This document shows positions 25,270 to 34,319 of a stretch of DNA of 64,000 nt, piece by piece. A program made the position numbers and the translations under genes. Source of the stretch: Nocardioides guangzhouensis. Its GTDB lineage: Bacteria > Actinomycetota > Actinomycetes > Propionibacteriales > Nocardioidaceae. The stretch covers positions 1 to 64,000 of the forward strand of contig NZ_SDKM01000002.1 of NCBI RefSeq assembly GCF_004519545.1, read 5' to 3'. The notes below the pieces were generated by a model, which was given only the letters and a program-made list of their open reading frames with translations, had not been told where the DNA came from and made no database searches. Position 1 is the first letter of the stretch. Each line of letters opens with the position of its first letter.

Positions 25270-25977
25270 TCATCCGTCCTGGCTGCCCCGGCTGCCCCGG
25301 CGACCACCTCGGATGACGTCCCGCGGGTCGAACGGGTCGTCGCCGAGGGTGTGGGCGCCACGACCGGCCTTGGCGGCGAGGTAGCGGGCGTTGGCCGGTG
25401 AGCGGTGTACGCCTGTCGGCACCCGGTGGCGGACCCGGATGCCGGCAGCGCGGAGCTGGGTCGCCTTGTCGGGGTTGTTGGTCAGCAGGTCGAGCTCGTC
25501 GACGCCGAGGGTCCTGAGCATCTGCGCGGCGACCGCGTACTCGCGCTCGTCGGTCCCGAAGCCCAGCGCCAGGTTCGCCTCGTAGGTGTCGAGGCCGCCG
25601 TCCTGGAGGAGGTAGGCGTCGAGCTTGTTGTAGAGGCCGATGCCGCGGCCCTCCTGGCGGAGGTAGAGCAGGTAGCCGCCGGTGTCGGCGATGCGTCCGA
25701 CCGCCTCTCGCAGCTGCGGTCCGCAGTCGCAGCGCTGGCTGCCGAACACGTCCCCGGTCAGGCACTCGCTGTGCAGGCGGACGAGCGGGACCCCGGCGGC
25801 GCAGGGCCGGTCGGACGCGCGGTCGCCCAGGGCCAGGGCGAGGTGCTCGCGCCCGTCGGCAAGGCCGTCGAAGCTGATCACGCGGGCTCGCGTGACGCCG
25901 CCGTCGGCGCGCAGGACCGGGAGCGGGACCCGGCCACGGACGGTCGCGTGGGCGGCGGCGGGGACGTGCTCCAGCAC
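25270..25977 (-). CDS. ribA: GTP cyclohydrolase II
   Basis: Opens GTP to 2,5-diamino-6-ribosylamino-4(3H)-pyrimidinone 5'-phosphate. 235 residues, without a fused RibB domain. Zinc ligands are Cys72, Cys83 and Cys85 (ECLTGDVFGSQRCDC). The substrate loop is RQEGRGIGL, and the E. coli active-site Tyr105, Asp126 and Arg128 are matched by Tyr122, Asp143 and Arg145, so normal activity is expected. GTG 25977 follows GAGAGGAG. It is the last gene of a six-gene coupled operon, next to a RibD-type reductase, but with no ribE, ribH or ribB in the window. That suggests a specialised paralogue rather than the riboflavin enzyme. Confidence 0.92.
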   Translation of the reverse strand: MLEHVPAAAHATVRGRVPLPVLRADGGVTRARVISFDGLADGREHLALALGDRASDRPCAAGVPLVRLHSECLTGDVFGSQRCDCGPQLREAVGRIADTGGYLLYLRQEGRGIGLYNKLDAYLLQDGGLDTYEANLALGFGTDEREYAVAAQMLRTLGVDELDLLTNNPDKATQLRAAGIRVRHRVPTGVHRSPANARYLAAKAGRGAHTLGDDPFDPRDVIRGGRRGSRGSQDG

Positions 25978-25988
25978 GGGTGCTCCTC

Positions 25989-26684
25989 TCAGGACGCCGC
26001 GGTGAACCGCGGGGACAGCGCATAGCGGAGGAAGACCACGTCGCCGATCTGCCGGGTCTCCACGAGGCTCGCCCGGTGGTCGGCGTTCCACGGGAACGCA
26101 CCGTCGCCGACGAAGCGGTGCGCGCGCGACGTGCCGACGAAGAACGGCGCGATCACCAGGTGCAGCTCGTCGGCCAGCGCCGCGGTCAGGAACTGGGTGT
26201 GCACGCGCCCGCCCCCCTCGACCATCAGGCGCCGGACCCCCCGCTCGTGCAGGTCGGTGACGACGTTCGCGAGGTCCACCGGCCGGCCGGCGTCGACCAC
26301 GGTCGCGACGCAGCCGAGCCGCCGGCGGGCGTCGGCCACCGCCGGGCTGGCGCAGTAGACGAGCTTCTCGCTGTCGCCGGTCGCGAAGAACCTCCCGCAC
26401 GCGTCCAGTCGGGCCCACTCGGTGACGGTCACCTTCATCGGGGACTCCCCGAGCCCGCGCTCGCGGCGCTGCCGGCGCAGCGCCGGCTGCCGCACCAGCA
26501 GCCGCGGGTTGTCGTTGCGGACGGTCGCGGCGCCGACCAGGATCGCGTCGCAGTCCGCGCGTACGGCGTCCACGCGTTCGAGGTCCGCCTCGTTCGACAG
26601 CACCAGCCGCTGGTCCGTCGCGGCGTCGAGGTAGCCGTCGAGGGAGACCCCGCAGCTCAGGATCGTGTACGGCCGCTCGCTCAT
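25989..26684 (-). CDS. RibD C-terminal (DHFR-fold) pyrimidine reductase
   Basis: A 231-residue reductase-only RibD. It has the DHFR-like fold motifs CGVSLDGYLD, DAILVGAATVRNDNPRL, the NADPH-binding RRLMVEGGGRVHTQFL and ELHLVIAPFFVG. The zinc deaminase domain of bifunctional RibD is absent. The expected reaction is NADPH reduction of the ribosyl side chain of the RibA product (or its deaminated form) to ribityl. Its start overlaps the membrane-protein stop (ATGA) and ribA follows 11 bases later. Confidence 0.88.
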   Translation of the reverse strand: MSERPYTILSCGVSLDGYLDAATDQRLVLSNEADLERVDAVRADCDAILVGAATVRNDNPRLLVRQPALRRQRRERGLGESPMKVTVTEWARLDACGRFFATGDSEKLVYCASPAVADARRRLGCVATVVDAGRPVDLANVVTDLHERGVRRLMVEGGGRVHTQFLTAALADELHLVIAPFFVGTSRAHRFVGDGAFPWNADHRASLVETRQIGDVVFLRYALSPRFTAAS

Positions 26685-27625
26685 GCCGGTGCCACCTCCC
26701 GCCTCCGGCGCGACCACGCCACCAGCAGCACGACGGCGCCCGGCAGGTTCGCCACCAGCACCATCGCGCCGTACGCCACGGCGGTGGCGACGCCCTGGTC
26801 CGCGCCGAGCCCGGAGGCGCCGAACACCCATGCCGCCATGCCCTCGCGCGGACCCCAACCGGCGACGTTGACCGGCAGGCCGGCGGCGAGCAGCACCAGC
26901 ACGGCCACCGGCAGCAACGTCGCCGGCGATCCGGCGACGCCGACGGCCCGGGCCGCGACGAGGTAGGTCGACAGGTGCACCCCCGCGGCAACCATCGATG
27001 CGACCACCACGCCGGGCCAGGCCCGCCGTACGACGTGTGCGCCCTCGAGCTCGTCGCGCACCGTGTGCAGGAACCGCTGGGCCGTCGCGGCGGGACGGAC
27101 CCGACGGACCAGCAGCACGACGACCCCGCCGGCCACGCAGCCGGCCACTCCGGCGGCGACCAGCCCGGTGAGCACGAGCGGCATCGCCGGGCGGACCGGG
27201 GACGGCAGGAGCACCAGCACCAGCAGGGCGATCGCGCCGAGCACCACCTGGCCGGAGAGCCGCTCCCAGGCGACCGCGCGGAGCCCGCGCCCGGTGTCGC
27301 CGGCGTCTCGCCCGTGCCGCACGCCGCGGTGCACGTCGCCCAGCACCCCACCGGGCAGGGTCGTGTTCAGGAACTGTGCGCGGTAGCAGGACGCCACCGC
27401 CGGCCCGAGCGCGACCCCGACCCCGAGCCCGCCGGCGACCAGGCGCCAGCGCCAGGCGCAGGCGACCGTGGCCGGGACGGTGAGCGCCACGGCGAGGACC
27501 AGCAGCGCCGGGTCGACCGAGCCCAGGCCGGCCACGAGCGGCCCGGACCCGGTCCGCCACAGCACCGCACCGAGGATCCCCACCGCGACGGCGGTGCGCA
27601 GGGACCTCCAGGGGACGCGGCTCAT
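26681..27625 (-). CDS. Flippase-like integral membrane protein (LPG-synthase TM family)
   Basis: A 314-residue protein with about eight hydrophobic helices, of the UPF0104/lysylphosphatidylglycerol-synthase transmembrane family. Typical motifs are RAQFLNTTLPGGVLGDVHRG, VAWERLSGQ and LPVNVAGWGPREG. The soluble aminoacyl-transfer domain of MprF is missing, so it is not itself an LPG synthase. Such stand-alone proteins are often found with glycosyltransferases and proposed to move lipid-linked products. Both ends overlap neighbours by four bases, so it is part of the coupled operon. Confidence 0.85.
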   Translation of the reverse strand: MSRVPWRSLRTAVAVGILGAVLWRTGSGPLVAGLGSVDPALLVLAVALTVPATVACAWRWRLVAGGLGVGVALGPAVASCYRAQFLNTTLPGGVLGDVHRGVRHGRDAGDTGRGLRAVAWERLSGQVVLGAIALLVLVLLPSPVRPAMPLVLTGLVAAGVAGCVAGGVVVLLVRRVRPAATAQRFLHTVRDELEGAHVVRRAWPGVVVASMVAAGVHLSTYLVAARAVGVAGSPATLLPVAVLVLLAAGLPVNVAGWGPREGMAAWVFGASGLGADQGVATAVAYGAMVLVANLPGAVVLLVAWSRRRREVAPA

Positions 27626-28686
27626 GCGGCCACCTCGGCCAGGACGCCGGCCACCCGGTCGGCGGTGTCGGCCCAGCCGGACAGCGACGTACGCCGCTCC
27701 TCCGCGGCCCCCCGCAGGGCCCGACGCAGCGCCGGGTCCGTCAGCCAGTCGTGCAGCACGGCGGCGAGCGCCGGTGGGTCGCCCGGCGGCACCAGCAGTC
27801 CGGGCCGCCGCCCGTCCGCGGTGCTGCCCAGCGCCTCGGGGAGGCCGCCCACGTCCGAGGCGATCACCGGCAGGCCCCGGGCCAGCGCCTCGGTGACGAC
27901 CATGCCCCAGGTCTCGGCCCGACTGGCCAGCACGAGCACGTCCGCCCCGGCGTACGACGCGTCCAGCGCTGCCCCGGTGCGCGGGCCGGTCAGCACGAAC
28001 TGCCCACCCAGCCCGACTGCGCGGACCTCGCGCCGCAGCCCCGCGACGAAGCCGGGCTCGGCGGTCAGGCTCCCGACGCAGAGGCACCGCCACGACGGCC
28101 GGCCGACCCGGCGCAGCGCCGCCAGCAGCACGTCGTGGCCCTTCTCGCGGGTCACCGCGGCGACGCACAGCAGCGTCCTCTCGTGCCCGCTGCCCGCCGC
28201 GCGCAGGGCGGCATCGACCCCCGGCGGGGCGACGTGCACCCGCGCCGGGTCGAGACGGTACGCCGCCAGCAGCCACCGCCGCGTCCACGTGCTGGTCGTG
28301 ACCACGGCAGCCGCGGCCCGGAGCACGGCGGCCTCGCGCTCGCGGACCGCGTCGCGGTCGTCGGCCACGCCGACCGGCTGGTGCACCACGACCAGCACGC
28401 GCAACCGCCCGGCCTCGGGCACCATCACCTCGGGTGTCACGGACGCGACCAGCCCGTCGACCAGGACCGCGGCGTCGGCCGGCACCCCGGCGAGGGCCTG
28501 CGCGAGGGCTCGCTGCCCGGTCTCGCCGACCCGGGGCCAGGCTTCCGGCACGGCAAGGACGTGCACGGTCCAGCCGCGCGCGGCCAGCTGCGCGCAGAGC
28601 CGGCGGTCGTAGGTGTTGCCGCCGCTCGGGCGCAGCGGGTCGTCGATCCCGTCCGGGACCACGACGTGCACCGCCCGGCCGGTCAC
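27622..28686 (-). CDS. GT4-family glycosyltransferase
   Basis: A 354-residue GT-B enzyme. The N-terminal half begins [24 protein letters not shown]. The C-terminal nucleotide-sugar domain has [41 protein letters not shown] and the retaining-type acid motif [24 protein letters not shown]. The GTG at 28686 overlaps the preceding stop (GTGA); an earlier GTG at 28710 is possible. Donor and acceptor are unknown. In this operon the acceptor could be a pteridine-, pyrimidine- or lipid-type product. Confidence 0.9.
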   Translation of the reverse strand: MTGRAVHVVVPDGIDDPLRPSGGNTYDRRLCAQLAARGWTVHVLAVPEAWPRVGETGQRALAQALAGVPADAAVLVDGLVASVTPEVMVPEAGRLRVLVVVHQPVGVADDRDAVREREAAVLRAAAAVVTTSTWTRRWLLAAYRLDPARVHVAPPGVDAALRAAGSGHERTLLCVAAVTREKGHDVLLAALRRVGRPSWRCLCVGSLTAEPGFVAGLRREVRAVGLGGQFVLTGPRTGAALDASYAGADVLVLASRAETWGMVVTEALARGLPVIASDVGGLPEALGSTADGRRPGLLVPPGDPPALAAVLHDWLTDPALRRALRGAAEERRTSLSGWADTADRVAGVLAEVAA

Positions 28687-29075
28687 GGCGCCCGCTCGTA
28701 GCTGGCCCACGCGACGTGGGACTCGTGCAGGGTGACCACGAGGCCGGTCACGCGGGATGCGTCGCCGAGCGCGCCGTCGCGCAGCCGTTCGGCGAGCCGG
28801 TCCGCGAGGTGCCGGGCCAGCACCTCGGTGGTGGTGTTGACGCCGGCGAAGGCCGGCTCGTCGTCGAGGTTCCGGTAGCCGAGGGCGCCCACCTCCTCCC
28901 GCAGCGCGTCGGCGGCCCGGCCGATGTCCACGACCACCCCGTCCACGAGGTCCTCGGCCCGGAACGTCGCGTCCACGACGTACGTCGCGCCGTGCAGCCG
29001 CTGCGCCGGCCCGAAGGCCTCCCCGGACAGGCTGTGCGCGACCATCATGTGGTCGCGCACCGTCACGCTGAACAC
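28683..29075 (-). CDS. Degenerate 6-pyruvoyltetrahydropterin synthase homologue
   Basis: A 130-residue PTPS/QueD-fold protein. It keeps zinc-type His14 (VAHSL) and His28 (RLHGA), the fold marker [10 protein letters not shown] and Glu118 (LHES). Against E. coli QueD, the catalytic Cys is Ala24, the second His of His-Gly-His is Ala30, and the His-His pair is Tyr67-Arg68 ([10 protein letters not shown]). Ordinary PTPS or QueD chemistry is therefore unlikely. The GTG start sits behind GGGAGG and overlaps the dehydrogenase end by 13 bases. The NTTTEVLA segment is QueD-like. A new reaction or a pterin-binding role is possible. Confidence 0.85.
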   Translation of the reverse strand: MFSVTVRDHMMVAHSLSGEAFGPAQRLHGATYVVDATFRAEDLVDGVVVDIGRAADALREEVGALGYRNLDDEPAFAGVNTTTEVLARHLADRLAERLRDGALGDASRVTGLVVTLHESHVAWASYERAP

Positions 29076-30058
29076 GGCACCTCCCGGTCGTAGGTCAGCG
29101 CGTGGCAGAGGGCCGGCAGCTCGCCGCGGGCCAGCCGGGCCATCACGTCCGGCAGCTCCTCGAACGCCGACTCCCCGGTGAGCAGCGCGTCGAAGGCCGG
29201 GTCGCGGAGCAGGTCGAGCGCCAGAGCCAGCCGGTCGGCGGTGGTACGTCGCGCGCTGCGGGCCGGCGACACCGTGCCGACCTGGCTGGCGCGGATCGTG
29301 AGCCGGCCCGAGTGGAAGGAGCCGCCGAGCCGGACCGTGGTCGCGTCGTCGCCGTACCAGCTCAGCTCGACCACCGCGCCTTCCCGGCCGAGCAGGTCGA
29401 GCGCGAGCTGGAGCCCGGCGGAGGTGGCGCTGGTGTGCACGACCAGGTCGCAGCCGCCGGGGGCCGCTTCGCCGTCGGCGAAGTCCACGCCGAGCGTCGC
29501 GGCCACCCCGGCCCGCTGCGGGTCGACATCGACCAGCGTCACCGAGACGCCGGGGAAGCGGGCCAGCAGCCGGGCCACGCAGCAGCCGAGCATCCCCGCC
29601 CCGACCACCGCGACCCGGTCGCCGACCAGTGGGGCGGCGTCCCAGAGGGCGTTGACGGCGGTCTCGACGACGCCGGTCAGCACCGCCCGCTCCGTGGGCA
29701 CGCCGTCGGGGACCGGGGTGACCGCCGAGGCGGGGACGACGTACGCCGTCTGGTGCGGGTGCAGGCAGAAGACGGTGCGTCCGAGCAGGTCGGGCGGACC
29801 GTCCTCCACGACGCCCACGTTGAGGTAGCCGTACTTCACCGGCGCAGGGAACGTGCCCTCCTGGAACGGTGCCCGCATCACGTCGTACTGGCCGACCGGG
29901 ACCCGCCCGTCGAAGACCAGGGTCTCGGTGCCGCGGCTGATCGCCGAACGCAGGGTGCGGACGACGACCTGGTCCCTGCGCGGCGGCGGCAGGCGCACCG
30001 GCCTGATCTCGCCGGCGCCCGGCTCGCGCACCCAGAACGCGCGGGCCTCCCTCTCCAT
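29063..30058 (-). CDS. MDR-family (zinc-type alcohol) dehydrogenase
   Basis: A 331-residue medium-chain dehydrogenase/reductase. The catalytic domain has [14 protein letters not shown] and [16 protein letters not shown] Rossmann domain follows ([18 protein letters not shown], then [10 protein letters not shown] for NAD(P)). The classical catalytic Cys and structural four-Cys zinc loop are not seen, so it may be a zinc-independent member. First gene of the six-gene operon. It could oxidise or reduce a sugar or side-chain alcohol; the substrate is unknown. Confidence 0.88.
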   Translation of the reverse strand: MEREARAFWVREPGAGEIRPVRLPPPRRDQVVVRTLRSAISRGTETLVFDGRVPVGQYDVMRAPFQEGTFPAPVKYGYLNVGVVEDGPPDLLGRTVFCLHPHQTAYVVPASAVTPVPDGVPTERAVLTGVVETAVNALWDAAPLVGDRVAVVGAGMLGCCVARLLARFPGVSVTLVDVDPQRAGVAATLGVDFADGEAAPGGCDLVVHTSATSAGLQLALDLLGREGAVVELSWYGDDATTVRLGGSFHSGRLTIRASQVGTVSPARSARRTTADRLALALDLLRDPAFDALLTGESAFEELPDVMARLARGELPALCHALTYDREVPCSA

Positions 30059-30136
30059 CGGACCACCTCACCCGGCGCCGGTGAACCGGAGCCGTGCCGC
30101 CGTCGTTCCTCTCGGTGAAAGCTCCCTGCTGGTCAG

Positions 30137-31816
30137 ATGAACGGAGGAGGGGTGCGCCTGGTTCAACGCCGTCCCCGACCGGGAGCGCGAGCCGTCGGTG
30201 CCAACCTGCTGACGGCCCTGGCCGGCCTGCTCGTGCTGGCCGCCCTGACCACCCCGGACCGGCTCCAGGACCTCCGGCCCGCGGCGTACCTCCGGCTGCC
30301 GCTGGAGGCGCTCGTCTACCTCGCCGTCGTGCTGGCCCTCCCGCCCCGTCTCGCACGACTCCGGACCGCGCTCGCGGTGGTCGCCGGACTGGTGCTCGGA
30401 CTGGCCGCGGTGTCCCGGGTCCTCGACATGGGCTTCCTGGAGGCCCTGAACCGCCCCTTCGACCCCCTGATCGACTGGCACTACGCGGGCGCCCTTGTCG
30501 AGACGCTGCGGAGCTCGGCCGGCGACCGCCTCGGTACGACGTTGCTCGTCGTCGCGGTCGTGGCCGTCGTCGCGCTGCTGGTGCTGCTGCCGCTCGCGGT
30601 GCTGCGGCTCACGCGGGTCGCCGTGCGCCGGCGCCGGGCCACGTCCCGGGTGGTGGCCGGGCTCGCGTCGCTCTGGCTGGTGCTCGCCCTGCTCCAGGTC
30701 GGCGGGCCCGCCGGGACCCTGGCGACCAGCCAGACCGCGGGCTACGTCTACGGCCAGGTCAGCCGGATCCCGACCCAGCTGCGCGACCAGCGGGAGTTCG
30801 AGCAGGCCGCCCGGGACGACCCGCTCCGGGACGTGCCGGCCCACCGGCTGCTGACCGGGCTGCGTGGCAAGGACGTGCTGTTCGTGTTCGTGGAGAGCTA
30901 CGGCCGGGTCGCGGTCGAGGGCTCCTCGTTCTCCCCCGGCGTGGACGCGGTGCTGGCGCAGGGGGACGAGCAGCTGCGGCGGGCCGGCTTCACCAGCCGC
31001 AGCGCCTACCTCACCTCACCGACGTTCGGCGCGCTGAGCTGGCTGGCGCACGTCACGCTCCAGACCGGGCTCTGGGCCGACAGCCAGCCGCGGTACGACG
31101 TGCTGGTGACCAGCCGGCGCCTGACCCTGAGCCGGATCTTCGGGCGGGCCGGGTGGCGGACGGTGGCGGACGTGCCGGCCAACACGCGGGACTGGCCCCA
31201 GGGCGCGTTCTACGGCTACGACCACGTCTACGACTCCCGGAACGTCGGCTACCGGGGACCGCGGTTCGGCTACCCGACGATGCCGGACCAGTTCACCCTC
31301 GACGCGTTCCACCGGCTGGAGCTGGCGCCGCGGCCCCGGCGGCCGGTGATGGCGGAGATCGACCTGATCACCAGCCACGCGCCGTGGTCGCGCACGCCGC
31401 GGATGATCCCGCCGTCCGCCGTCGGCGACGGGTCGGTCTACGAGGGGATGCCCGAGACGCTCCCGTCCGAGACCGACATCTGGCCCTCGCCGAGCCGGGT
31501 CCGGCAGGCGTACGGCGCGGCGATCGAGTACTCCCTGCGGTCCCTGGTCTCGTTCGTCACGACGTACGGCGACGACGACCTGGTGCTGGTCGTCCTCGGC
31601 GACCACCAGCCCGCGACCATCGTCTCCGGGGAGGACGCCGGGCACGACGTGCCGGTCTCGATCATCGCCCGCGACCCGTCGGTCCTCCGCGCGGTCCGGC
31701 ACTGGGGATGGGCCCCCGGGCTGCGGCCGGCCAGCGACGCGCCGGTCTGGCGGATGGACCGCTTCCGCGACCGGTTCCTCGCGGCGTACGGCGCGAGTCA
31801 GACTGGGACGGGGTGA
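30137..31816 (+). CDS. Membrane alkaline-phosphatase-superfamily protein (sulfatase/LtaS-like)
   Basis: A 559-residue protein with about five N-terminal membrane helices (within about 20-200) and an extracellular sulfatase-fold domain (about 245-545). Its metal and nucleophile regions are [30 protein letters not shown] (Thr nucleophile candidate) and VVLGDHQPA. It lacks the Cys formylglycine motif, so it resembles phosphoglycerol/phosphoethanolamine transferases more than true sulfatases. It is divergent from the six-gene operon with 78 bp between. A role in placing a head group on an envelope molecule is an inference. Confidence 0.85.
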   Translation: MNGGGVRLVQRRPRPGARAVGANLLTALAGLLVLAALTTPDRLQDLRPAAYLRLPLEALVYLAVVLALPPRLARLRTALAVVAGLVLGLAAVSRVLDMGFLEALNRPFDPLIDWHYAGALVETLRSSAGDRLGTTLLVVAVVAVVALLVLLPLAVLRLTRVAVRRRRATSRVVAGLASLWLVLALLQVGGPAGTLATSQTAGYVYGQVSRIPTQLRDQREFEQAARDDPLRDVPAHRLLTGLRGKDVLFVFVESYGRVAVEGSSFSPGVDAVLAQGDEQLRRAGFTSRSAYLTSPTFGALSWLAHVTLQTGLWADSQPRYDVLVTSRRLTLSRIFGRAGWRTVADVPANTRDWPQGAFYGYDHVYDSRNVGYRGPRFGYPTMPDQFTLDAFHRLELAPRPRRPVMAEIDLITSHAPWSRTPRMIPPSAVGDGSVYEGMPETLPSETDIWPSPSRVRQAYGAAIEYSLRSLVSFVTTYGDDDLVLVVLGDHQPATIVSGEDAGHDVPVSIIARDPSVLRAVRHWGWAPGLRPASDAPVWRMDRFRDRFLAAYGASQTGTG

Positions 31817-31871
31817 CCGGCCCTGAACCTGCGGGGCCCGCGGCACGTCTTCCGTGGTGGAGGAGGTGGAG

Positions 31872-32384
31872 ATGCCTGACGACGCTGTCGTGCTCATGCA
31901 GCACCTGCACGACGAGCACGCCGACGCGCTGTGGCACTTCTGCCTCCGCCTGGTCGGCAACGACCGGGTCCGGGCCGAGGACGTGGTCCAGGAGACGCTG
32001 CTGCGTGCCTGGCGGCACCACGAGATCCTCGAGAGCCCGCCGCCGGCGGTGCGCGCCTGGCTCTACACCGTCGCCCGCAACATCGTGACCGACGAGTGGC
32101 GCCGGCGCCGCGTCGTGACGGAGACCTCGGTGGCCGACGTGCCTGAGGGCGCCCCGGACGAGGACGCCACCGACCAGCTCCTCCTGTCCTGGATGGTGGC
32201 GGAGGCGATCGCCGGGCTGTCGCCGGACCACCGGACCGTGCTGCTCGAGTGCTACTACCGCGGCCGTCCGGTGGCCGAGGTGGCGCGCCGGCTCGGGATC
32301 CCCGAGGGCACCGTGAAGTCGCGCACGCACTACGCGCTGCGGGCCCTGAAGCTGGCGCTGGAGGAGATGGGGGTGAGCGCATGA
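31872..32384 (+). CDS. ECF sigma factor (SigK/SigL-like)
   Basis: A 170-residue sigma factor. Region 2 includes RAEDVVQETLLRAWRH and WLYTVARNIVTDEWRRRR. Region 4 is SPDHRTVLLECYYRGRPVAEVARRLGIPEGTVKSRTHYALRAL. ATG 31872 is preceded by a purine-rich Shine-Dalgarno (GGAGGAGGTGGAG). The stop overlaps the anti-sigma start (ATGA), the usual layout for co-translated sigma and zinc-finger anti-sigma pairs. Confidence 0.92.
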   Translation: MPDDAVVLMQHLHDEHADALWHFCLRLVGNDRVRAEDVVQETLLRAWRHHEILESPPPAVRAWLYTVARNIVTDEWRRRRVVTETSVADVPEGAPDEDATDQLLLSWMVAEAIAGLSPDHRTVLLECYYRGRPVAEVARRLGIPEGTVKSRTHYALRALKLALEEMGVSA

Positions 32385-33082
32385 GCTGTCCGTTCGCGCA
32401 CGACGACGCGGCGTACGTCCTCGGCGCCCTGTCCCCGACCGAGCGGCTGGCCTTCGAGCGGCACCTCGACCGGTGCGACGACTGCACGCGGGCGGTCCGC
32501 GAGCTCGCCGGTCTGCCCGGCCTGCTCGGCCGGGTGGACGCGAGCGTGCTCGAGGGCCCGACCGGTGACGTGCCCCTGCCCGACACGCTGCTGCCCCGCC
32601 TGTCCCGCGAGCTCCGCGCCGACCGGCGCCGGCGGCGCACCCGCATCGGCATCGCGCTGGCCGGCGCCGCGGCCGCGGTGATCGTCCCGGTGGTGGCCTG
32701 GCAGGTGGTGGGGAGCAACCCGGAGTCGCCCACGCCCGGCGTCGGCGCCGGGCCCGCGGGCGCGGCCGCCCAGCGGATGTCCCCGGTCGGCGAGGTGCCG
32801 GTCCGGGCCCGGCTGTCGATGGAGCAGGTCACCTGGGGCACCCGCCTCGGGCTGACCTGCACCTACGAGCCCGAGTCGGTCGAGTACCCCCTGCCGTCGG
32901 AGGTCGACTACACCCTGTTCGTGCGGACCCGGGACGGGAAGTCCGAGCGGGTCGGCAGCTGGCGGTCGGTCGACGGGCGCACGATGCACCTCACCGCCGG
33001 CACGGCCACCAACCGCGACGACATCGCCTCAGTCGAGGTGCGGACCACCGACGGTCGCGTGGTCCTGGTGCTGGCGGCGTGA
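32381..33082 (+). CDS. Zinc-finger anti-sigma factor
   Basis: A 233-residue membrane anti-sigma factor. The cytoplasmic ZAS domain (about 1-60) has the HxxxCxxC motif in HLDRCDDC. A basic stretch RRRRTR leads to one membrane helix (about 88-108), then an extracytoplasmic beta-rich domain. It should hold the preceding sigma factor inactive until a stress signal. Its last 54 bases overlap the convergent membrane-protein gene. Confidence 0.9.
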   Translation: MSCPFAHDDAAYVLGALSPTERLAFERHLDRCDDCTRAVRELAGLPGLLGRVDASVLEGPTGDVPLPDTLLPRLSRELRADRRRRRTRIGIALAGAAAAVIVPVVAWQVVGSNPESPTPGVGAGPAGAAAQRMSPVGEVPVRARLSMEQVTWGTRLGLTCTYEPESVEYPLPSEVDYTLFVRTRDGKSERVGSWRSVDGRTMHLTAGTATNRDDIASVEVRTTDGRVVLVLAA

Positions 33083-33436
33083 CCGCAGCGGGTTGTCCTC
33101 GATCAGGAGCAGCCCGCCGGTCACGATCGCGACGACCTCCACCGCGGCCGCGGTCCAGGCGGCCCAGCCCGACCACGTCGAGTCCACCCCGAACAGGCCC
33201 ACGGTGGTCGAGATGACGAACGCCCCCAGCGTGGACAGGCCGAAGCCGAGCGCCAGGAAGGGCGGCACCCAGTGCCGCCAGGTCACCAGCAGCACGGCGA
33301 TCACCACGCCGGCCACTGCGTTGAACATGAACGCCGGCCCGACGACGTCGTACGACCGCATCCCGTCGAACCAGAGGTAGAGGTGCACCGCCGCCGAGAC
33401 CAGCACCGCAGCCGCTGCCAGCATCCGCATGGTCAT
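33029..33436 (-). CDS. Four-helix membrane protein, unknown function
   Basis: A 135-residue hydrophobic protein with about four membrane helices (AAAAVLVSAAVHLYLW, VAGVVIAVLLVTW, ALGFGLSTLGAFVIST, VEVVAIVTGGLLLI) and a short charged tail. No family assigned. The start is ATG 33436; GTG 33439 is equally possible. Convergent with the anti-sigma gene. It may be co-transcribed with the two upstream minus-strand genes. Confidence 0.7.
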   Translation of the reverse strand: MTMRMLAAAAVLVSAAVHLYLWFDGMRSYDVVGPAFMFNAVAGVVIAVLLVTWRHWVPPFLALGFGLSTLGAFVISTTVGLFGVDSTWSGWAAWTAAAVEVVAIVTGGLLLIEDNPLRSRRQHQDHATVGGPHLD

Positions 33437-33487
33437 CACGAGCTCCGTCCTGTCGGGTCGTCCGCCACCCGGGTGGCGGCGGAGCCC

Positions 33488-34306
33488 TCACCCCGGGAAG
33501 ACGGCAGGGGCACCCGCACGGTTCACCCGGACGGGTACGGCGTCGCGGACCTTCTCGGCCACCACGCCGAACTTGCGGACCCTGCCGTCGGTGAGCCAGT
33601 CCCGCCAGAGGCGGTGCGCGGCCAGCAGGTCGTCGACGGGCTCCGACCCGAGGCGGGCCGCGATCCCGGCGGCCCCGGCCTCGTAGGCGGCCAGCAGGGA
33701 CACCGCGGTCTCCCGGTGGGCGCTGGTGTACTCCTCCACCGCGGACGCCGCCAGCCCGGCCCGGTCCAGCTCCGCCAGCAGGTCCGGGAGCGGCACCGGC
33801 CACACGGTGTCCGGGCGCGGCATCGCCGCCCGCTCCGCCGGCGTCAGCGGCGGGCCCTCCTCCACCGTGCAGGCGAACCGGCCGCCGCAGCGCAGGGACT
33901 CGGCAACCGAGCGCAGGAGCCCTCCCTTGTCCTCGAACGCGAGCAGGGTCTCCAGCAGCAGCACCACGTCGAACCGACCGGCCGGCACCGGCGGCACCGC
34001 GGCCTGCTCGAAACGGCACGGGAGCCCCGCGGCCCGCTCGCGGGCGATCGCGAGGGCGCCGGGGTGGGCGTCCACCCCGACGTAGGTGCAGCCGAGCTCC
34101 GCGGCGAGGAGGATCCCCGGTCCGGCGACCCCGCAGCACAGGTCCAGCACCGAGGTCCCGGGGCCGATCCCGGCGCGGACGGCGAGCGTCCGGAGCTCCG
34201 AGGCGGTCATGAAGCTCTCCTGGCCGACGAACTCGCCGGGTGGGTACGCCGCGACCCGGGCGTCCCACAGGGCCGCGTCGACGGCAGCCCGGTCGTCCTG
34301 CCTCAT
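33488..34306 (-). CDS. SAM-dependent methyltransferase
   Basis: A 272-residue class I methyltransferase. Motif I is VLDLCCGVAGPGILLAAELG, motif II YVGVDAHPGALAIARE, and motif IV GRFDVVLLLETLLAFEDK. It lies 13 bases after the CDP-alcohol phosphatidyltransferase gene and is probably co-transcribed. The target is unknown; small-molecule rather than DNA methylation is likely from its size and layout. Confidence 0.88.
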   Translation of the reverse strand: MRQDDRAAVDAALWDARVAAYPPGEFVGQESFMTASELRTLAVRAGIGPGTSVLDLCCGVAGPGILLAAELGCTYVGVDAHPGALAIARERAAGLPCRFEQAAVPPVPAGRFDVVLLLETLLAFEDKGGLLRSVAESLRCGGRFACTVEEGPPLTPAERAAMPRPDTVWPVPLPDLLAELDRAGLAASAVEEYTSAHRETAVSLLAAYEAGAAGIAARLGSEPVDDLLAAHRLWRDWLTDGRVRKFGVVAEKVRDAVPVRVNRAGAPAVFPG

Positions 34307-34319
34307 GCGCCGTCCTGCC

